Positions 52,379 to 60,633 of a stretch of DNA of 64,000 nt are shown here, piece after piece (positions within the stretch are counted from its first letter, which is position 1; each line of letters begins with the position of its first letter). Under the pieces are notes generated by a model. It was not told the DNA's origin, made no database searches, and worked only from the letters and a program-made list of their open reading frames with translations. The translations under genes and the position numbers were made by a program. Origin of the DNA: PALSA-129 sp050014595 (GTDB lineage Bacteria > Acidobacteriota > Terriglobia > Bryobacterales > Bryobacteraceae); assembly GCA_050014595.1 (NCBI GenBank), contig JBEKDA010000014.1, positions 39,979-103,978 on the forward strand. The letters run 5' to 3'.

Positions 52379-53554
52379 GTGAAATCGACGATCCTTTCCC
52401 GTCGGGCACTGCTCGCGGCGGCGGCGTCCGCGGCGGTCGGATGCAGCAGGAAAAAAGCTACGCGCATCCCCGGGTATTGCTTTGTCGCCAATCAAGGGAG
52501 CCGGTCGGTGGCGGCGGTCAATCTGGAGAGCTTCCGCGTTCAACAACAGATCTCCCTCGATGGCGCGCCCGCCGCGGTGGTGGCCCATCCGTCGAAACCC
52601 AAGATCTTCGTGCTGGCGCCCGACGCCGGCACCGTCTATGAAATCGACGCGGCCACTCTCGCGGTCAGCCGCCGCGCGCGCGCCGGCAACCTGGCGGTGG
52701 GCATGTTGATTTCTCCCGCCGGCGATTCGCTCTGGGTGCTCTATCGCGATCCGGCCATGCTGGTGGAATTGCCGCTCGATTCACTGAAGCCCGGCCGGCG
52801 CGTTCGGTTTCGCTCGCCGCCCGACAGCTTCGATCTCTCGGCCACCAAGGAAAATCGCGTCCTGGCCGCAGTCGCCAGCCGCGCCGATCGCACCATCGCG
52901 CTGGCATCGCTCGGAAACGCGGCTAACGCGGCGGTGGAACGGACCATCGCCGCTGGCGTGGAGCCCTCGCTCATCACCTTCGGCCAAGACGGCAAACACG
53001 TGATCACCGGAAACGGGCCGGAGCGCAGCATCACGATCTTCGACGTCGCCACGGGGAAGACCGTGGTCCGCCTGCCGTTGCCGCTCGCGCCGCGCCACTT
53101 TTGCGCCACCACCGGCGGCGGCCAACTCTTCGTGACCGGCGACGGGATGGATGCCGTGGTGGTCGTCTTTCCCTACTCCACGGAAGTCTATCAGACCATC
53201 CTGGCGGGACGGGCTCCCGGCGCGATGGCGGTGACCGACGACACTAGCGAGCTTTCTTACCTGATAGTGGCCAATCGGGAGACCAGCGGGATTACGGTGT
53301 TGGACTTCAATGATTACAGCCTGGTGGCCATCGTGACGGTTGGGCAGGGGCCGGGCCAGATCCTGCTGACACCCGCGCCGGAGCGGCAGTACGTGCTGGT
53401 GCTCAATGAGATGTCGGGCGACCTGGCGGTCATCCGCACCAGGGCGCTGGCCACCACGCCGAATGGCGCGCAGCGGCGCATGAAGTCGGCGCCGCTGTTC
53501 ACGTTGATTCCGGTTGGAGAGCGGCCGGTGAGCGCCGCCGTGGTCACTTTCTAA
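52379..53554 (+). CDS. YVTN-type beta-propeller lipoprotein
   Basis: From GTG 52379 the protein has 391 residues. The N-terminus has twin Arg (SRRALLAAAASAAVGC) and a lipobox ending at Cys22, so it is probably a Tat- or Sec-exported lipoprotein. The rest is a seven-bladed YVTN/Lgt-like propeller: repeats such as NQGSRSVAAVNLES, HPSKPKIFVLAPDAGTVYEI and DDTSELSYLIVANRETSGIT. Such proteins act as scaffolds or binding surfaces. A longer frame reaching back to 52193 overlaps the tRNA gene and is rejected. A MITE-like hairpin lies 11 bp after the stop. Confidence 0.82.
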   Translation: MKSTILSRRALLAAAASAAVGCSRKKATRIPGYCFVANQGSRSVAAVNLESFRVQQQISLDGAPAAVVAHPSKPKIFVLAPDAGTVYEIDAATLAVSRRARAGNLAVGMLISPAGDSLWVLYRDPAMLVELPLDSLKPGRRVRFRSPPDSFDLSATKENRVLAAVASRADRTIALASLGNAANAAVERTIAAGVEPSLITFGQDGKHVITGNGPERSITIFDVATGKTVVRLPLPLAPRHFCATTGGGQLFVTGDGMDAVVVVFPYSTEVYQTILAGRAPGAMAVTDDTSELSYLIVANRETSGITVLDFNDYSLVAIVTVGQGPGQILLTPAPERQYVLVLNEMSGDLAVIRTRALATTPNGAQRRMKSAPLFTLIPVGERPVSAAVVTF

Positions 53555-53565
53555 GTGGGCCTTCG

Positions 53566-53651
53566 GTGGGACTGACCATCGCCTTTGGTGGTCGTGCCTG
53601 GTTAAAGCACGGCTGGTTGACAGACGACAAAAGGCGATGGGCCCGTCTCAC
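53566..53651 (+). repeat. MITE-like hairpin element, copy 2
   Basis: Ends GTGGGACTGACCATCGCCTT (53566-53585) and AAAGGCGATGGGCCCGTC (from 53630) pair as in copy 1. It fills the gap between convergent genes right up to the S9 stop codon, so it may terminate both. Confidence 0.8.
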
Positions 53652-56138
53652 TTACCCCTTCATTTTTTCGAACAGGGCCAGGATGCGCTTGTATTCGTCG
53701 GCCCAACTGGAGGGCTGGCGGAAACCGTGGTCTTCGACCGGATAGACGGCCAGGTTCCAGTTCTCCTTGCGCAGCTCGATGAGCTTCTGCACCAGACGCA
53801 CGGTGTCCTCGAACTCGACGTTGGTGTCCACCATGCCGTGGCAAATCAGCAGTGCGCCTTTCAAGCCTTGCGCGAAGAAAATCGGCGAGGATTTGCGGTA
53901 GGCTTCGGGATCGTTTTGCGGAAGGTTCAGAATTTCCGAAGTGTAGTTGTGATTGTAAAGCGCCCAATCGGAGACCGGCCGCAGGGCTGCGCCGGCGGCG
54001 AAGACATCGGGCTGGGTGAACATGGCCATCAAGGTGATGAAGCCGCCGTAGCTGCCGCCCCATAGGCCGATCTTTTTCGGGTCGACGCCCTTTTGGGCGG
54101 CCAGGTACCTGGCGGCGTCGACGATATCGTCGAGGTCTTTGCCGCCCATGTGCTCGTAGACGGCGGTGCGCCAGTCGCGGCCATAGCCGGCGGAGCCGCG
54201 ATAGTCCACGTCGATCACGGTGAAGCCGCGTTCCATCAGGATATGATCGAACAGGTACTCGTGGTAATAGCTGGCCGACCACTTGTGGTCGACGTTTTGC
54301 AGATAGCCGGCGCCATGCACGAAAATCGCGCCGGGACCGCCCTTCTTGAAGCTGGTGGATTGGAACAGGCGGGCCGGCACTTGGGCGCCATCGCGCGCGG
54401 GCACCATGACGATAGGGACGTCGAGCCAGGGATACCGCGCGAATTCCGGCGAGGGCGACATGGTGATTCTTTTCGCGACGGCCTTGGGATCGTTTTCGCG
54501 GATGTAGAGATCGGGCGGCTTGTTGGTATAGGAATAGATGTCGGCAATCCAGTGTTCGTCGGGCGAAAGAGTGGTGACGTGGCGGCCGGGCTCCTGGGTG
54601 ATGCGGGTAAGCGGGCCGCCATCGCCGCTCATCTGGTATAGGAATTGATCGAAAGGCCCGTCTTTGGTGGCGGTGAGATAGAAGAGCGATTTATCGCGCG
54701 ACTGCCGCGCGTTGAGGACTTCCCACTGTCCGGAAGTGAGCGCGCGCGGCTCTCCGCCGTCGAAGGCCACACTGTAGAGATGCGCGAAGCCCGAGCGCTC
54801 GGACTGGAAATAGACTTCGCGGTCGTTCTTCATCCAGCCGAAGGTGTTGGCGGCGGGACCGCCCAGCCAGGCGTCGTCGTGATCGTGAGCCAGCATGCGG
54901 GTCTTGCCGGTCGAGGGGTCGAGCGCCAGCAGCCAGCGGTCCTTGTTGTCGGCGGCGCGGGCCGAAATCACAGCCTTCGTGCCGTCTTCCGACCAAAGGG
55001 GCATGCCAAGCTGCACGTCACGATCCTGGGGGGCGGGCGTGCGAACCGGCGGGCCGCCTTCGCGCGGGGGCTGCGGGGGGGCGGCAGCGGCAGCGGGCGG
55101 CGTGCGGCGCTGGCCGTGATCCACCCACTTGACCTCGCCGGTGGCCACGTCGATCATGGCGAGCCGCGAGGTGTTCTGGCTGTCGCCCACATAGGGGCGT
55201 CCATTGATGTCTTCGGTGTACCCGCTTTCGGTGATGTAGTTGGGAACGATGGTGCTGCGCGGGCTGCCCGGCTCGGAGACGGTGGCGAAGACGATCTTTT
55301 CGTCGGGAGAAAGTTGCAATTGCCCGACGGTCTCGCGGCCGGTGGGGGTGAAGGGCTTGCGAGCCGGCTCGTCCTTCTTGCGCCGCGCATCGGCCTCTTC
55401 GCGGACGGCCACGCGTTCGCGGACGGCATCCAGCAGCTCTTTCTGCTCGTTCTTGAGGTAGTCCTGGCTGGCGCTGGTGGTCGCGCCACCAGCCGCGGCA
55501 GCGCCGGTGGGAGGCGCAGCGCCACGGGCGCCCTGGCCGCGTCCGCCCTGGCCTTGGCCTAAACCGCCGCCTTGTCCGCGGCCGCCGCCGCCCGCGGGAG
55601 CGGCGGCGGTTGCCGCTGCCGCCGCGGTGCGAATGTCGGTCATCTGCACCAGCATTCCGGAATCGAGCGACATGACGTAGAGATTGCCGCCGCGGGTGAA
55701 GGCGATGCGCTTGCCGTCGGGCAGGAAGCGGGGATTCGCCTCAGTTTCGGTGGTTTTCGTAAGCTGCTCGATCTTGCCGGTGGTGTTGTCGTACAGGAAA
55801 AGATCGCCGCTCAACGAATAGACCGTGAGGCGCTTGTCGTGGGTGGTATCGCCGCCGACGGGAGGCAACTGCTTGATCTCCTCATCGGAGAGTTTGCGCA
55901 GGCCGGAGCCGTCGCGGTTGGCGGTGTAGGTGTCCATGGGCGCGGCGTCTTTGTCGGTGTACTGTTTCCACTGGAAGTAGACGCGCGCGCTATCGTGCGA
56001 CCATCGCACGGCCGCGGGCTCGAAGCCCACCAGCTCCGGACCGCGCATGATGTTGTCGATGGTGAGCGAGAACTTGGGAGTCTGGGCCCGCGCGAAGAAC
56101 AACGCCAGGCTGAAGGGGATGATGAGTTTGCGGGTCAA
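53652..56138 (-). CDS. Exported S9-family prolyl oligopeptidase
   Basis: The 828-aa protein starts at TTG 56138 with a signal peptide (residues 1-19, ending FFARAQ). An N-terminal WD40/propeller part spans about 25-560 and an alpha/beta-hydrolase domain about 575-828. The nucleophile is Ser in GLWGGSYGGFITL (near 680), with Asp in MVDTNVEFED (near 763) and His in VEDHGFRQP (near 800). Residues 175-225 are a Gly/Ala/Arg-rich insertion (GGGGRGQGGGLGQGQGG) unusual for the family but like the one in the BNR protein. It should cleave oligopeptides after Pro or other residues. TATCAT lies 5 nt before the TTG. Confidence 0.88.
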   Translation of the reverse strand: MTRKLIIPFSLALFFARAQTPKFSLTIDNIMRGPELVGFEPAAVRWSHDSARVYFQWKQYTDKDAAPMDTYTANRDGSGLRKLSDEEIKQLPPVGGDTTHDKRLTVYSLSGDLFLYDNTTGKIEQLTKTTETEANPRFLPDGKRIAFTRGGNLYVMSLDSGMLVQMTDIRTAAAAATAAAPAGGGGRGQGGGLGQGQGGRGQGARGAAPPTGAAAAGGATTSASQDYLKNEQKELLDAVRERVAVREEADARRKKDEPARKPFTPTGRETVGQLQLSPDEKIVFATVSEPGSPRSTIVPNYITESGYTEDINGRPYVGDSQNTSRLAMIDVATGEVKWVDHGQRRTPPAAAAAPPQPPREGGPPVRTPAPQDRDVQLGMPLWSEDGTKAVISARAADNKDRWLLALDPSTGKTRMLAHDHDDAWLGGPAANTFGWMKNDREVYFQSERSGFAHLYSVAFDGGEPRALTSGQWEVLNARQSRDKSLFYLTATKDGPFDQFLYQMSGDGGPLTRITQEPGRHVTTLSPDEHWIADIYSYTNKPPDLYIRENDPKAVAKRITMSPSPEFARYPWLDVPIVMVPARDGAQVPARLFQSTSFKKGGPGAIFVHGAGYLQNVDHKWSASYYHEYLFDHILMERGFTVIDVDYRGSAGYGRDWRTAVYEHMGGKDLDDIVDAARYLAAQKGVDPKKIGLWGGSYGGFITLMAMFTQPDVFAAGAALRPVSDWALYNHNYTSEILNLPQNDPEAYRKSSPIFFAQGLKGALLICHGMVDTNVEFEDTVRLVQKLIELRKENWNLAVYPVEDHGFRQPSSWADEYKRILALFEKMKG

Positions 56139-56159
56139 GAAAAATGATATCGCAAAAGC

Positions 56160-56228
56160 GAGGGCTGCGCCCTCGATATCCCTTCGGGATATGGAAGTCA
56201 GGAGTCAGAAGTCGAGGAAGTCAGAATG
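56160..56228 (+). repeat. Two-hairpin plus heptamer repeat, copy 3
   Basis: GAGGGC-TGC-GCCCTC (56160-56174) and ATATCCC-TTC-GGGATAT (56176-56192) differ from copies 1 and 2 by paired changes on both arms. A shorter heptamer run follows. Here the element sits upstream of the S9 gene, on the side of its start. Confidence 0.85.
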
Positions 56229-56252
56229 AAGACACACTCTAAGCAGACCACA

Positions 56253-57125
56253 CTAGTGGGTCATGGCGTAGACGATGTAGTTCACGCCGATGCGGATGCC
56301 GAGGGCGGAGAAGCGCGCGGGGTACTCGGGCTCGTCGGCGTTTTCCCAGGAATCGCCGAGATCGTTGTTGTGGGTCATGACGGCGATCAGGCGGCCCTTG
56401 TCGTCATAAATGCCGCGCCAGTGTGCGCCCGAGCCACCGGCGCCGTCGGCACCGTGGAACCAGTCGGTCGGACACTTCTCGCAGATGCTGTGCGTTTGCG
56501 TGTATTGCATGCCCGGCACCTGGTAGCGGTCATCCAGGTCGTAGACGGTGTGAAAAATGGGATCTTTGTCCGGAATGTCGACGATTTGGCGATCGGGCTC
56601 GATGCGCTTCATGCAGTGGATGAAAACATTCCACTCGTCGTCGCCGTGGAAATCGTCGCACATGAAGAAACCGCCGCGATCCAGGAACTCGCGAAACTTC
56701 TTTACCATCTGGTCGGTCAGCTCCCAATGGCCCACTTCCACGGCGTAGAGCCAGGGGTAGTTGAACACGTCGTCATCCTGTTCCAGATTGATCGGCTGTT
56801 CGGCCGATTTGCCGGCGATGAGGGTCAGCCGGCGGATGGCCAGCGCCAGGTGACGGTCCGACCGGGGGTAGTCAATGGTCCAGTTGGTGTTTCCCTGATG
56901 CCAGTCGTACCCGCGTTTTTCCCTGGCCTGCCAATCGATGTCCAGGGGCGTGGTGGGATACATGAGGCGCGCGAAGGTCCACTCGCCTGGGACCAGATAG
57001 TCTTTGGGTAAAGGGAAATTGTTGTATTCCCAGGCGGGATACTCGCGGAACGGGTCCTGTGCCCATAGCGTGCACACAACCAGTCCGCACCCCACCAGCC
57101 CGGCTAAGATCTGACCTCGCGTCAT
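56253..57125 (-). CDS. DUF4159 exported protein
   Basis: The 290-aa protein has a signal peptide (MTRGQILAGLVGCGLVVCTL). It shows DUF4159 landmarks: YPTTPLDIDW, DYPRSDRHLALAIRRLT, PWLYAVEVGHWELTDQMVKK, FLDRGGFFMCDDFHGDDEW near 153-171 and IAVMTHNNDLGDSWEN near 260. DUF4159 folds like a glutamine-amidotransferase/ThuA-like domain without proven activity. GGAG sits a few bases before ATG 57125. The M28 gene upstream ends 89 bp away, so both may be one operon. Function unknown. Confidence 0.85.
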   Translation of the reverse strand: MTRGQILAGLVGCGLVVCTLWAQDPFREYPAWEYNNFPLPKDYLVPGEWTFARLMYPTTPLDIDWQAREKRGYDWHQGNTNWTIDYPRSDRHLALAIRRLTLIAGKSAEQPINLEQDDDVFNYPWLYAVEVGHWELTDQMVKKFREFLDRGGFFMCDDFHGDDEWNVFIHCMKRIEPDRQIVDIPDKDPIFHTVYDLDDRYQVPGMQYTQTHSICEKCPTDWFHGADGAGGSGAHWRGIYDDKGRLIAVMTHNNDLGDSWENADEPEYPARFSALGIRIGVNYIVYAMTH

Positions 57126-57214
57126 CTATACTCCAGTATGGCAAAACGGGGAGAGCTATCCAATTCCAAAGGCGGGAATTGGATAGCAGTCCCGTTTTGC
57201 GGCGCCCGTTTGGC

Positions 57215-58612
57215 TTAGCGGCCCCGTCTGGCTCCGGCGCCGGCGGTGACGCGTTCGGGCATGTCGGCCAGGGCATAACTGAAGACCGCCAGGGCCGCGA
57301 CGCTCTTGCGGAAATCGTCGGGATTGACCTTGTCCAAGGTGTCGGCTTCGGAGTGGTGCCAGTCAAAATAGTGGGTGCCGGCGGCGCGCTCGGAGAAGCC
57401 GGGCACGCCATCGCGGATGAGCGGATTGATGTCTTCGCCACCGCCGCCGCCGGTGATTTCGCCGGCGCCGATGGGCTCGAGGAGCGCGCCGATCTGGCGC
57501 AGCATGTCCATGGATTTGGCGTCCACGCCAGCGCCGAAACCGCGGGGCGTTTCGGCCCCGCCGTCCATTTCAAGCGCGGCCACCTGGTTCTTGATCTCGC
57601 CGCCGACAAACGCGCGGTAGGCCGCGCCGCCGCGTCCTCCGTTCTCTTCGTTCACCCAAAATGCCACTCGGAGCGTGCGCCGCGGCTGGAGGCCCAGCTT
57701 GTGGATGAGCGCCAGCGCCTGCAGGCAGGCGACGATGGAGGCGCCGTCATCCTGAGCTCCCTGGCCGACATCCCAGGAATCGATGTGGCCGCCGATGACG
57801 ACGACTTCTTCGGGATGTTCCTTGCCTGGAATTTCACCGATGACGTCGCCGCTATCGGCATCGGGAAGCATCTGGGCGCCCATTTCGAGGTGGATCTTCA
57901 CGGGGACACCTTCGGAATACAGGCGGCCGATCATGAGCGCGTCCTCCGGTGAAATGGCGGCGGCGGGAATTTTCGGTTGGGCCTCGTCGTATTCCATGGC
58001 GCCGGTGTGCGGGACCTGCATGGCGAGCGGGGTGGCGGAGCGCACCAAGGCGGCCACCGCGCCCAGCGACGCGGCGCGCGATGCGCCGCTCTGGCGGTAA
58101 TTCCGGCCCGAGCCATAGCCCTGGAATGCGTAATTGTAAACCACGATCTTGCCCTGCACTTTGTCGCGCCCGAGCTTGACCAGATCGTCAAAGCTGGAGA
58201 CCGCCACGGCGTCGGCGGTGATTCCGCCGGGCGGCGTGCCGATGCTCATCCCCAGCCCGAGCATATGGAGCGGCTTATCGAGCGGCGTGAGGATGCGCCC
58301 GGATTCGGCGCCGCGCACCCAGTGCGGCACCTTGGTGGGGATGACGCGCACGTTGCTCAGCCCGGCGGCCTTCATCTGCTCCACCGACCAGGCTATAGCT
58401 TTTTCCAGCGACGCCGAACCGCTCAAGCGGTGGCCGATGCGGTAACAGAGATACGCGAGGCGGTCGTAGCCTTCGGTATCGGCCAGGGCCGCCTGGATCA
58501 GCTTGCCGGCGGTCGCGCGATACCGCTCGGTGAGATCCGAAGAAGAGTCCTGCGCGAAGCCGGTGGAAGAGGCCAGAAAAAGCAAAGCGAGTACGGGAGT
58601 GGGGCGAATCAT
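57215..58612 (-). CDS. Exported M28-family aminopeptidase
   Basis: From ATG 58612 the protein has 465 residues with a signal peptide (MIRPTPVLALLFLASSTGFA). A PA insert lies near 130-250. M28 metal ligands follow in order: His and Asp in GGHIDSWDVGQGAQDDGAS near 295-312, Glu in WVNEENGGRGG near 345, Asp in ALEMDGGAE near 375 and His in DWHHSEADTLD near 435. Two zinc ions should bind. An in-frame ATG lies 9 nt earlier (58621), but TACCAT exactly 7 nt before 58612 favours this start. It removes N-terminal amino acids from peptides outside the cytoplasm. Confidence 0.87.
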   Translation of the reverse strand: MIRPTPVLALLFLASSTGFAQDSSSDLTERYRATAGKLIQAALADTEGYDRLAYLCYRIGHRLSGSASLEKAIAWSVEQMKAAGLSNVRVIPTKVPHWVRGAESGRILTPLDKPLHMLGLGMSIGTPPGGITADAVAVSSFDDLVKLGRDKVQGKIVVYNYAFQGYGSGRNYRQSGASRAASLGAVAALVRSATPLAMQVPHTGAMEYDEAQPKIPAAAISPEDALMIGRLYSEGVPVKIHLEMGAQMLPDADSGDVIGEIPGKEHPEEVVVIGGHIDSWDVGQGAQDDGASIVACLQALALIHKLGLQPRRTLRVAFWVNEENGGRGGAAYRAFVGGEIKNQVAALEMDGGAETPRGFGAGVDAKSMDMLRQIGALLEPIGAGEITGGGGGEDINPLIRDGVPGFSERAAGTHYFDWHHSEADTLDKVNPDDFRKSVAALAVFSYALADMPERVTAGAGARRGR

Positions 58613-58619
58613 TATTGAC

Positions 58620-58625
58620 ATGGTA
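58620..58625 (-). promoter_or_regulatory. -10-like TACCAT, 7 nt before ATG
   Basis: On the minus strand TACCAT is followed by GTCAATA and ATG 58612. The match to TATAAT is partial. Confidence 0.4.
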
Positions 58626-58662
58626 CAGCGAGCCGGAGGGTCACCGCACGAGCGGGAAAAGA

Positions 58663-58700
58663 GCGGGTCCAGGGGGACCCGCGCAGACCTGGGGGTCTGC
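58663..58700 (+). repeat. Two extragenic hairpins
   Basis: GCGGGTCCAGGGGGACCCGC (58663-58682) and GCAGACCTGGGGGTCTGC (58683-58700) lie between two minus-strand genes. They share the CAGGGGG/TGGGGG loop type with 11068-11085 and 36385. Confidence 0.75.
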
Positions 58701-58713
58701 CCCACCATTGGGG

Positions 58714-59271
58714 TCACCGCACCAGCGGGATGTAGGCGGGCACGCTGCGCCGGTATTCGCGAAATTGATCGCCGAAGCGCGAAGCCAACAGACGGTCTTC
58801 GGTGCGGACGCGGATTTCCGTGCCCAGCACGAAGACCGCCAGCGCGAGCGGCATCCATTGCCACGGGGTGCGAACCAGCAGAGTGCAGAGGAGCATCGAG
58901 AGCAGCGAAGCGTAGATGGGGTGCCGCACGATGGCGTATGGGCCGGTGCGGACGAGTTGGTGGTCCGTGTAGAGCCCGGCGCGGATGCGAAACTGCCTGC
59001 CCAGGTGCGTGACCGAGGTCCACGCGATCACGATAGCGAGCGCGGCAAGAAACCACGAAACCGCGATGCGGGCGAGGCCAGGTGGAGAGTCGGGAGGAAG
59101 TCGCAGTGTGAAGGCCAGGGTGATGCCGAGGATCTCAAAGAACAGCCCGGCGAGGGTGGGACCGGAAACCGTGGTGGAGGGGCGCTTCTGATGAAGCGGA
59201 GCGCGGAAGACGAACGGATAGAACCACGCCACCCAACACACGATCAGCTCTATAGGAATGTTTGACGGCAT
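58714..59271 (-). CDS. Isoprenylcysteine carboxyl methyltransferase-like membrane protein
   Basis: The 185-aa protein has four to five membrane helices. The ICMT/phospholipid-methyltransferase signature near residues 108-160 is visible: QLVRTGPYAIVRHPIYASLL and, after a hydrophobic stretch, EIRVRTEDRLLASRFGDQFR followed by EYRRSVPAYIP. This RHPxY...E..L...FG..Y pattern binds S-adenosylmethionine in membrane methyltransferases. Bacterial members methylate unknown lipids or small molecules. It lies 65 bp before the DUF711 gene in reading order (DUF711 upstream), so co-transcription is possible. Confidence 0.85.
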   Translation of the reverse strand: MPSNIPIELIVCWVAWFYPFVFRAPLHQKRPSTTVSGPTLAGLFFEILGITLAFTLRLPPDSPPGLARIAVSWFLAALAIVIAWTSVTHLGRQFRIRAGLYTDHQLVRTGPYAIVRHPIYASLLSMLLCTLLVRTPWQWMPLALAVFVLGTEIRVRTEDRLLASRFGDQFREYRRSVPAYIPLVR

Positions 59272-59336
59272 GCTGTTTCACTCTCCAGGGGATGGTGCAG
59301 GCAGGGGCACTGAAGGATGGTGTTGGCCGCCGGCAT

Positions 59337-60548
59337 TTACTTCAGCCCCTGGAGGATGGTGTTGGCCATGCGCGCATCTTCAAACTCGGTGCGGTCGCCG
59401 GCCTTTTTTCCGGGCACGGGAAGCAGCCGCGCGGCGAGAGGCTTGTTCCATTTGAAAGCCAGCGTGGCGACATCGCCCACGATGCGCGCCAGACGATCTT
59501 CGCCGGTGTCGCCGGGGAGCGGCACGGTGTCGAGGCCGCCCGCGCACACGGCCGAGTATGCCAGGAGGGAATCGATGTTGTACGCGCCTTCCGCCCATCG
59601 CCGGGCGAGCACGGCGTCTTCGAGCACCGGGACCATCAGCCCGGAGTACCCGACGCGCTTGACGGGGGCGGCCTGCACGGCGCGGGTAATGATGGCGGCA
59701 GCGGTCATGGTGCCGTTTGCGCCGAAAGGACCGCCGGTGAAGGACTCCATGGCGCGCCCGATGGAAACCTCGCCCAAGGGCGCGGGCGTGGGATCGATGC
59801 CGGCGTAAGTCCAGCCGCTCGATTTGGCGACGCCGGTGGCGACGGTCTCGGCTGCGGCCAGGGGTTGCGCGAGGGCCTCGGCCAGAGCCTTTTCAGCACG
59901 GCGAGGATCGCGTTCTTGGGCAAAGACGTTCTCGACCACATTGGCGCTTTCCAGGCCGACCGAAAACGTGCGGCCGCCGCCCGGGTGCCAGGCGCCCGGA
60001 AAGAACGGCCCATAGGGCTTGAGCATGGCGATGGCCGCGAAGTTGAGATTGGCCTGGCCATGCGGGCTGTGTTCCGCCAATAACTGGATCAGGCGCGCCG
60101 ACTGGCGAACCGCGTTCCAATGAATGCCGTCCTCGGCCGCCACCACCAGGCTGGCATTCAGCTTGACGCGGGGAAGCACTTCGGCCAGCAGATCGACGGG
60201 CGCGGTGTCGTCCGCGTCGTTCAGCATGGCCGGCCCGATGCTGCCGGAAAAACCGAGCTTGGACGCCAGTTCGTCAAGTTTCAGAAGAAACGCCACGGCG
60301 GCGGCGCGCGTCATCCCAGATGTGTAGCGGGCGAACGGTTGCGTCGAGATGCGGATGGTCTCCACGTCAAAACCGGCGCCGCGGTAGGCTTCTCTGGCGC
60401 TAGTCAGGAAGCGGACGGCGTCACCGATTTGGGAAGAATAGCCGGAGGCGTCGATGTCGATGAAAGCCGTGATGGCTCTGACCTTGGGCTTGGCGTCGGC
60501 GCCCCAAACCGTGGCCGCTGCCAGCAAGATCAGGAGACTTTTGAGCAT
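59337..60548 (-). CDS. DUF711-family protein with an export-like N-terminus
   Basis: The 403-aa protein matches DUF711: VRAITAFIDIDASGYSSQIG, GFSGSIGPAMLNDADDTAPV, FFPGAWHPGGGRTFSVGLES and ESFTGGPFGANGTMTAAAII. The family is structurally related to glycyl-radical-like folds but its reaction is unknown and most members are cytosolic. Here residues 1-18 (MLKSLLILLAAATVWGAD) read as a signal peptide, which is unusual. ATG 60548 has TATAAC 6 nt upstream. It is divergent from the repeat protein at 60634. Confidence 0.82.
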   Translation of the reverse strand: MLKSLLILLAAATVWGADAKPKVRAITAFIDIDASGYSSQIGDAVRFLTSAREAYRGAGFDVETIRISTQPFARYTSGMTRAAAVAFLLKLDELASKLGFSGSIGPAMLNDADDTAPVDLLAEVLPRVKLNASLVVAAEDGIHWNAVRQSARLIQLLAEHSPHGQANLNFAAIAMLKPYGPFFPGAWHPGGGRTFSVGLESANVVENVFAQERDPRRAEKALAEALAQPLAAAETVATGVAKSSGWTYAGIDPTPAPLGEVSIGRAMESFTGGPFGANGTMTAAAIITRAVQAAPVKRVGYSGLMVPVLEDAVLARRWAEGAYNIDSLLAYSAVCAGGLDTVPLPGDTGEDRLARIVGDVATLAFKWNKPLAARLLPVPGKKAGDRTEFEDARMANTILQGLK

Positions 60549-60554
60549 GGATCG

Positions 60555-60560
60555 GTTATA
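60555..60560 (-). promoter_or_regulatory. -10 box TATAAC, 6 nt before ATG
   Basis: On the minus strand TATAAC is followed by CGATCC and ATG 60548, fitting the leaderless pattern. Confidence 0.5.
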
Positions 60561-60582
60561 GCATGCCGAGGTGGGGAGCCAT

Positions 60583-60611
60583 TTGCATTGTTAAGAACCT
60601 CAAAGTACTAT
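60583..60611 (+). promoter_or_regulatory. Sigma70-type promoter for the 60634 gene
   Basis: TTGCAT (60583-60588), a 17-bp spacer and TACTAT (60606-60611) form a promoter. TAGGAGGAG just before ATG 60634 is a strong ribosome-binding site, so this message has a short leader. Confidence 0.7.
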
Positions 60612-60633
60612 TTAAATGACGTAGGAGGAGTCA

